A DNA stretch of 64,000 nucleotides from positions 7,659,586 to 7,723,585 of the forward strand of contig NW_019091362.1 in assembly GCF_001949145.1 (NCBI RefSeq), written 5' to 3'. Shown one piece after another: positions 35,601-41,600 of the stretch. The first letter of the stretch is position 1. Every line of letters begins with the position of its first letter. The notes below the pieces were generated by a model. It saw nothing but the letters and a program-made list of their open reading frames with translations. It was not told the origin of the DNA and did no database searches. Source of the DNA: Acanthaster planci. Taxonomy: Eukaryota > Echinodermata > Asteroidea > Valvatida > Acanthasteridae. Both the position numbers and the translations under genes were made by a program.

Positions 35601-38600
35601 CCAGTCATGATAGTGGATTCTCATCTCCCATGGGTAAATAATTTCCATGAAATGATGTATTAAAATATCAGAGTCTATGGGTTGCATCAGCCTTGTAGAA
35701 AACCTGATATGATCTTTCTCTGGTTAATCAATTGAACAGCTTAAACATTTCCACATTCTGGTCACATGATAAGAGAGTGATCCTCCAAAATAATTTCATT
35801 CTCTAACAAAGCAGTTGCTTTTACATCTGACTGCAGTCATGGAATTATGGTAAACCCCTTGGTTCTGATTCCTTTTCATCCTGCAAACTAAAATGTCAAA
35901 TTACACTGTTTGGTTTTACGAACTTCTTTTTCTTCTTACAAAAATTTCTCCTTGGAGGTAGGCTTTAAATCAGACGTTTGTCAAGCAAAAACATCCACAT
36001 ACCATTTCACCTATGGAACTTATCTGTGATCACTGACCTTCCAGCCATTCACTTGACCATGTTGTACAATGTACTTACTTTATGATCAATTATCACTCAA
36101 GCTGACCTGGGCAGATCCACTAGAGTCAGTTACCCACTTATCTGGGATAAGTGATTACCCAATGATTGCTTTGTTTCTGCAGGAGGCTGTCTTGGATCTA
36201 GTTGCAGCTTACCTATCAAAAGTTGGAGCTAGATTGTTCAAGCAGGGTAATGACAAGCAATACAGTTTGTTTGATGTAAATCAAACTTGATACAATCTTA
36301 CAGCAGTCAGGGCCCTTAGAAGCATGGTATTGGTCTTTGTGCCTGGTGAATTCAAAGAGTTTCAGATGTATAGTCATACACACTCAAAGAACCACAGGCA
36401 AGGAGACCCTCCCAGCTGAAGAATGTCTGCCATATGTGAGTCTAAATATAAGAATGTACTACAACTGAATGTGTACAAATGAAAAGAATTTGCATTAGAA
36501 ATCTTAACTCTGGCTAATTAAAACATACTAAAAAATTGGGAAATATTGAAAAGTCAAACCAAAATAGACAGATATGTGGTGTTTCTTCACTGATGACAAC
36601 TGGAAAATAAAGTGATCTTTTGCATTTTTTTTTACCTGTTGTTGTGGTGTTCTTTGTTGGCGTTTAGACAAGTTGGATTTTCTCTATTCAAAGTCGAGTT
36701 TCATAAACATGGTTGCATTGATTGTTGTTAATAGCTGGACCATTACAAGCAGGGTTTTGAATAGTGACTTGGCTGCCATTTGCTGTGCCAGCAGCATGTG
36801 GAAGGGCACATCCCTGTCTCCTGGCCTCATCCTTGCGACAACATAATGCTTGGATCATCGCATCCCGGTACTGTGCACTGACTGCGCTGTAAATCAGAGG
36901 ATTCACGATGCCGTTGATCATCTCGGGAATTCCGATCAACCATACGTTATTGTTCCCCAGAGCTGTTAGGATAGGATTCTGGATTTTGGCCAACAGGCAG
37001 ATCCAGTCGCTAAAATACAGGAATGGACTGGGTGTCTGGCACAGGAAGAACACAACACCATTGACAATCAGCATCTTGGCCACCTAGTTTCGGATCTGAA
37101 TTGCCTTCTGCTGTCTTTGCATTCCAAGGTTAATGCCCTTCCGTTGGTGCAATTTCAGTGTGATTTTGACATACATGTACATGTTGGTCATCATGGTAAT
37201 AAACCAGGCGAGGGATGTTACTTAGTCACTGTAGTATGCTGCATTTCATTCTAAATTGTGGCAGAATGAAATTTTTGATGGAAATATGTCGTCATCTGGC
37301 CAGAAGACACACCTTTCTTGGTAGATTACCGAACTGAATGCCCCTCTTGGAACTGCCTACACAAGCCCTATCAGCCAGCAGATGGCAATCATTTTACAGG
37401 TTCGTTTTTGTCCACGAATTCGGAGATGTTTCATCGGCTTGCACAGGGCCAAGTACCTTTCGTACGACCCTGCGGGCACCAGTGCTGTGGATGCATAGTA
37501 ACAGGCAGGCACTGCCATCCAATAACTAATGCACTCGGCCAAACTGGAAAGCAGCCAGTGGAATACAACGGGGGACGCCGTGTAACGCCAAATGTGGTAC
37601 GAAGAGTTCATAGTGACGTTTAAAAGGTTTGCCAATGCTAGGGCTGCCAGGTACAGGTTGGTGTCAGATCGCATTTTAGGAATGCGGAACACGACATAGA
37701 GAAAAGTAGTGTTGTTGATGATGCCAAGGCTTAGAATGATGGGTAAGACTATGGTAATGATAGTGGTATCCATAGGAGTGAAGAGCCAGAGAGAGATGCT
37801 CTCCTCGCTGACATTGTAAACGTCTTCAGGCCTGCATTCACCAGATGAAACACCTGCACCCATGGTAGTATGTACTGTTTGTTTCCACCGCAAGTAAGAT
37901 AACGTTTCTACTCCGATGGCTAATCTGTATACTGAAGTGTAGGAGATTCTGGCCAGATCACGGCCTCGATTCCCTGTTGAATCACTGACTTTCTTTCATG
38001 CCTTTGTTCAAGCATTCAACATATAGTCCTTGCTATTCATATCAGTATTGGCAAAGTGGGATGATTGATAAGAAAAAGTTGGGAACAAGTTGGCACTGAG
38101 ATCAAACAGATTTCACAATGAAAAAGACGATACTTGAGCCACATGTTGAAGGTGCAGCCAACTTGACCAACTGCAGAATGGTCTTTCCAGCAAGAAGTGC
38201 TCAGAGTGAACAGTTTGAGCCAACTCTCAATGTTTCTGAGGTGGAATGGTCTGTGAATGGATGAGTTCTGTGCATAAATTAATTGGAGGGCTCTAATTTT
38301 CCCTTTGACATCGTGCTTGCAGATGGTTTGTACTCATTCTGCACTTCAGTGAAATTGAGCCATATCAAATAATTTGCATTGAGGGCAACAATTAGAAATA
38401 GGGCTGTTGGTGTGACCTGAATGCGTGGAAGCAGATTAATGCTGCCCTCAGTCCTCGGGGCTAGCCCAAATATTTAGTTTCAGTTCAAAGTATAGCAGAG
38501 CCTTTTGCCAGCCTAAGTGACCACAAACGTGACATTCAAATATGATACAACATGAAGAATCAAAATGTTAATGAAGCCTGAACAGCAGTGATGTCATTGT

Positions 38601-41600
38601 TTAAGAGAGTGAGGAAAATGCATACGTTGCTCTAATGGATAATCTAATTTAAGACTTTCTTGTATCATATCTCAGAAGTTGATATTTTTCAAAGGTAAGC
38701 ATTAGGTAAACATCGTAGTCACACTGTTAAATGCAAAAAAGTAAGTAACTGCAAAAAATGTGCATGCAGCTCAAACCTTGGCTACCTTTGCAAAGTTTGC
38801 CATCTGGATCCTTGAAGTAGTTGAGGTGTTGGACTCATTTGTAGTGATGGCTAGAATCTCCTAAGTGTGGATTGGAACTCAGCTTGGGGATAGATGTATT
38901 CACAAGCAATGAACCTTGCCACAAGGGCTTTTTATTCACTCAGTACTACTTGTAAGGGCAAACTTGTGAACATGATAGTTTATCCCCTAATTTCCTGTCC
39001 TGTCGTTGGATCGGCATAGTCAGGTTAATAAATGCAAAACTAAACACATCCGATACCTGGTGTCACCGTGTGGCAAATTGTGTGCACATGATCAGGACAC
39101 ATGTCAAGGATGATGTACCATGTAACTACAATTTCTCAATCTCATATTCAGTGGTGTTTGAAATTTGCCCCCATCCTTCCTGAAATCAGGTTCCTTTTAC
39201 CTCAGAGGGAGTCCTTATTTAGTTTTTATGTATTTCGCGGGGCACTGTTGATTTTTTTGTGTGTTAAGGATGTGGGAACTTCATTGCTGTGACCACACTG
39301 TGTGGAGGAACAAGGGGTGGCAGTTTGATGGGGGACAGACCAAGTGTGCGCAAAGGTTGTGCTCAAATTGGCACAGGTTTTGCTTAGCACATGGGACCAG
39401 TTTCTGCTGGAGTGGGTGGTCAAGTGCGTACGCCAGGCACCAATTTGAAATGGTTCCAACGACTTCTCTCTTTAGCAATCAGGGAGGCTCTGATTTCAGA
39501 ATTGTACCATCTGTCAGACAGAAATCTGGATCTTGATGGTTTTTCTGAATGCCAGGCCTTTATAAATTCACGTGCAGATTTCTTTTTCAGAATTCAATGG
39601 TTTGGACTGTACGCTGATCTTACAAAACTGAGTATTTTCCTAACAGCATGTGTATTCAGTTCTTAGAATGATGTCCTTCCGGGTTTTTTTGTTTTTTTGT
39701 CTTGCAGGCTGCATTGGTGGTTCTCTTTGATATCATGGTTGTCAATAACTGGCACGTGTTTCTGAAGGAGTATGCTAACGTAACAAGCAGGTAAGTTTCC
39801 AAAAGTCAATCAGTAGGTGTATTCTTGGTGTTTTGCCCTTTGATTCATAAAAAAAGTGAAGTTCCATTGATTTTGTGGAGTAATTACGGGGTTCCCATGG
39901 TCAGAGAAAATTCTGAAAAATCCTTGGGAAAAAAGTTGTCTTGAAGAGTCGTCAAAAATCATGCAAGGGTTCTTTTTTTGATGGAAGGTCATGGAGAAGT
40001 CCTGGAATATAGTTTTAGATTTTCTGTATGAACCCTGACGGATTGAGATTTTTAATGGCAAATCTGTTATGGGGTTGTTTTGCCTTTCACTAGCTGGCAG
40101 CAAGCTAGAGCCTTATTTTTCTCCAAAATGTGCCTCACTTGTAGACTGTACCGTTTCGGCAGAAACTTTCCACTTTCAAAATAGGCCAGATACTTACATA
40201 TACAGCCGAATACCTCCAAACAACTCGTACGTAAGAGTCTTTTGAACAAAATTCATGCAGTATTTGTTACTGTGACCTCGTATTTTTCAAGACTCTTATT
40301 ATCACAGTGTTTCATGTGGAACAGCCAAGTTCAAGTTCAATGTCAGGTCTGCCTCCGTAGACTTCTAAGACTTTGTGTGTTCGTACATGTACAAACCAAA
40401 TTGGGGATTAGCATGTGCTCAAGCATCAGCCATCAGGGCACACGTGGCAGTACAACCCATCAGCCATGTCTGTGTATCACCCCAAGTTAAAGTGCACCTT
40501 CACCGCCAAAGCAGAGACGAGCTGGTAGGAAGTTTTCCCACATGGATGCGTGCACTCTCCTGGTGCTTATGCAGAGGCCCGTATGTTAGAATAGAAAGAG
40601 GTTGTGCTTCCCATGAGCATGTACTGCTCCGAATGCGCATAAAAAAGTTAAGCGCTTACCTGTTGAGTTCAGTCAAAAGACCACTGATTCTGTGAAAAAC
40701 CATGCCCTCTCTTGTTCCTGTTCAGAGTGGATACAGATGGCCTGATCACGTTTAAACTTCGTCCAGCCTGAAGTGGCTCAAAAACATTCAGCAGCCTAAT
40801 TTGGTTTTGAATGTTTGGATTTAATTTCCTCTCTCATGCAGGTGGTCCCATTTATTTTTCATAGCCTGGTACTTCGTGTCTGTTCTGGTCTGCCTAAATG
40901 TGTTTACTGCCCTCATCCTCGAGGTGAGTTTTCCCATGCTACGTGTATATGTACCTTTGTAGTGAAATTATCTCCAAGTTAAATTCTTCTGCTGCAAATT
41001 CTAAAGGTTCCAGATTTTTTTTCCTTGTCACAGCCAAGAGCAGGGCCAGAGTGTATGGGACACAGGATTTTCATTCTCAGATTTCTTTCCACTATTTTCA
41101 CTTAAGCACCGTCTGTCAGGCACCAAAATGGTACCTCACAGTTTCATAAAATTGTTTTCAAAATGTGCGCATGATCTCAGCAGCCAAATTTGTATTTGAT
41201 TTTGAAAATCCTCGATTGTGACCAAAAATGTGTTGTGGTACAGCACCATTGGTAATTTGACATGTTACTCCCTTTCATCTTTGTGTTTTGGTCCCTCCAG
41301 AATTTCATCACCAAATGGGATCGGGAGCAGCAACAGCAAGCTTCAGGGGATCCCAACCGTCAGCCAAGCTACCAGATGTCGGTTCACAACATGTTCAGGT
41401 GAGTGTTCCGGCAATTCCATGCAGGATTCTTATGCCTGATTGGAAGACTAGGCAAGACATACATGTAGTCTTGGTTCCAAATCTTGGTTCCAAGACCTCC
41501 CTGTGCTCCTGTAGTTTATTCTCCCGATCACGAACCATAACTGTCAGAGGGTGCTTGAAGTCAGAAAAGGAACCAAAATATAGCGCCCTCTGTTTGAATT

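Larger units (their letters stand above)
10868..39707 (+). other. Giant TPC2 intron hosting the antisense GPCR array
   Basis: The donor GTAAGT at 10868 and acceptor TTTGTCTTGCAG ending at 39707 define a single intron of 28,840 bases. The other complete TPC2 introns in the window run from about 0.15 to 1.25 kb. All eight receptor copies inside lie on the - strand. No TPC2-like exon was seen within it, and the protein is continuous across it (FDDFA then AALVVLF). Confidence 0.85.

Noticed and set aside
39226-39540. Overlapping open frames on both strands before the TPC2 exon at 39708
   Set aside because: Cys-rich look but no family resemblance; both strands open, so probably base composition.
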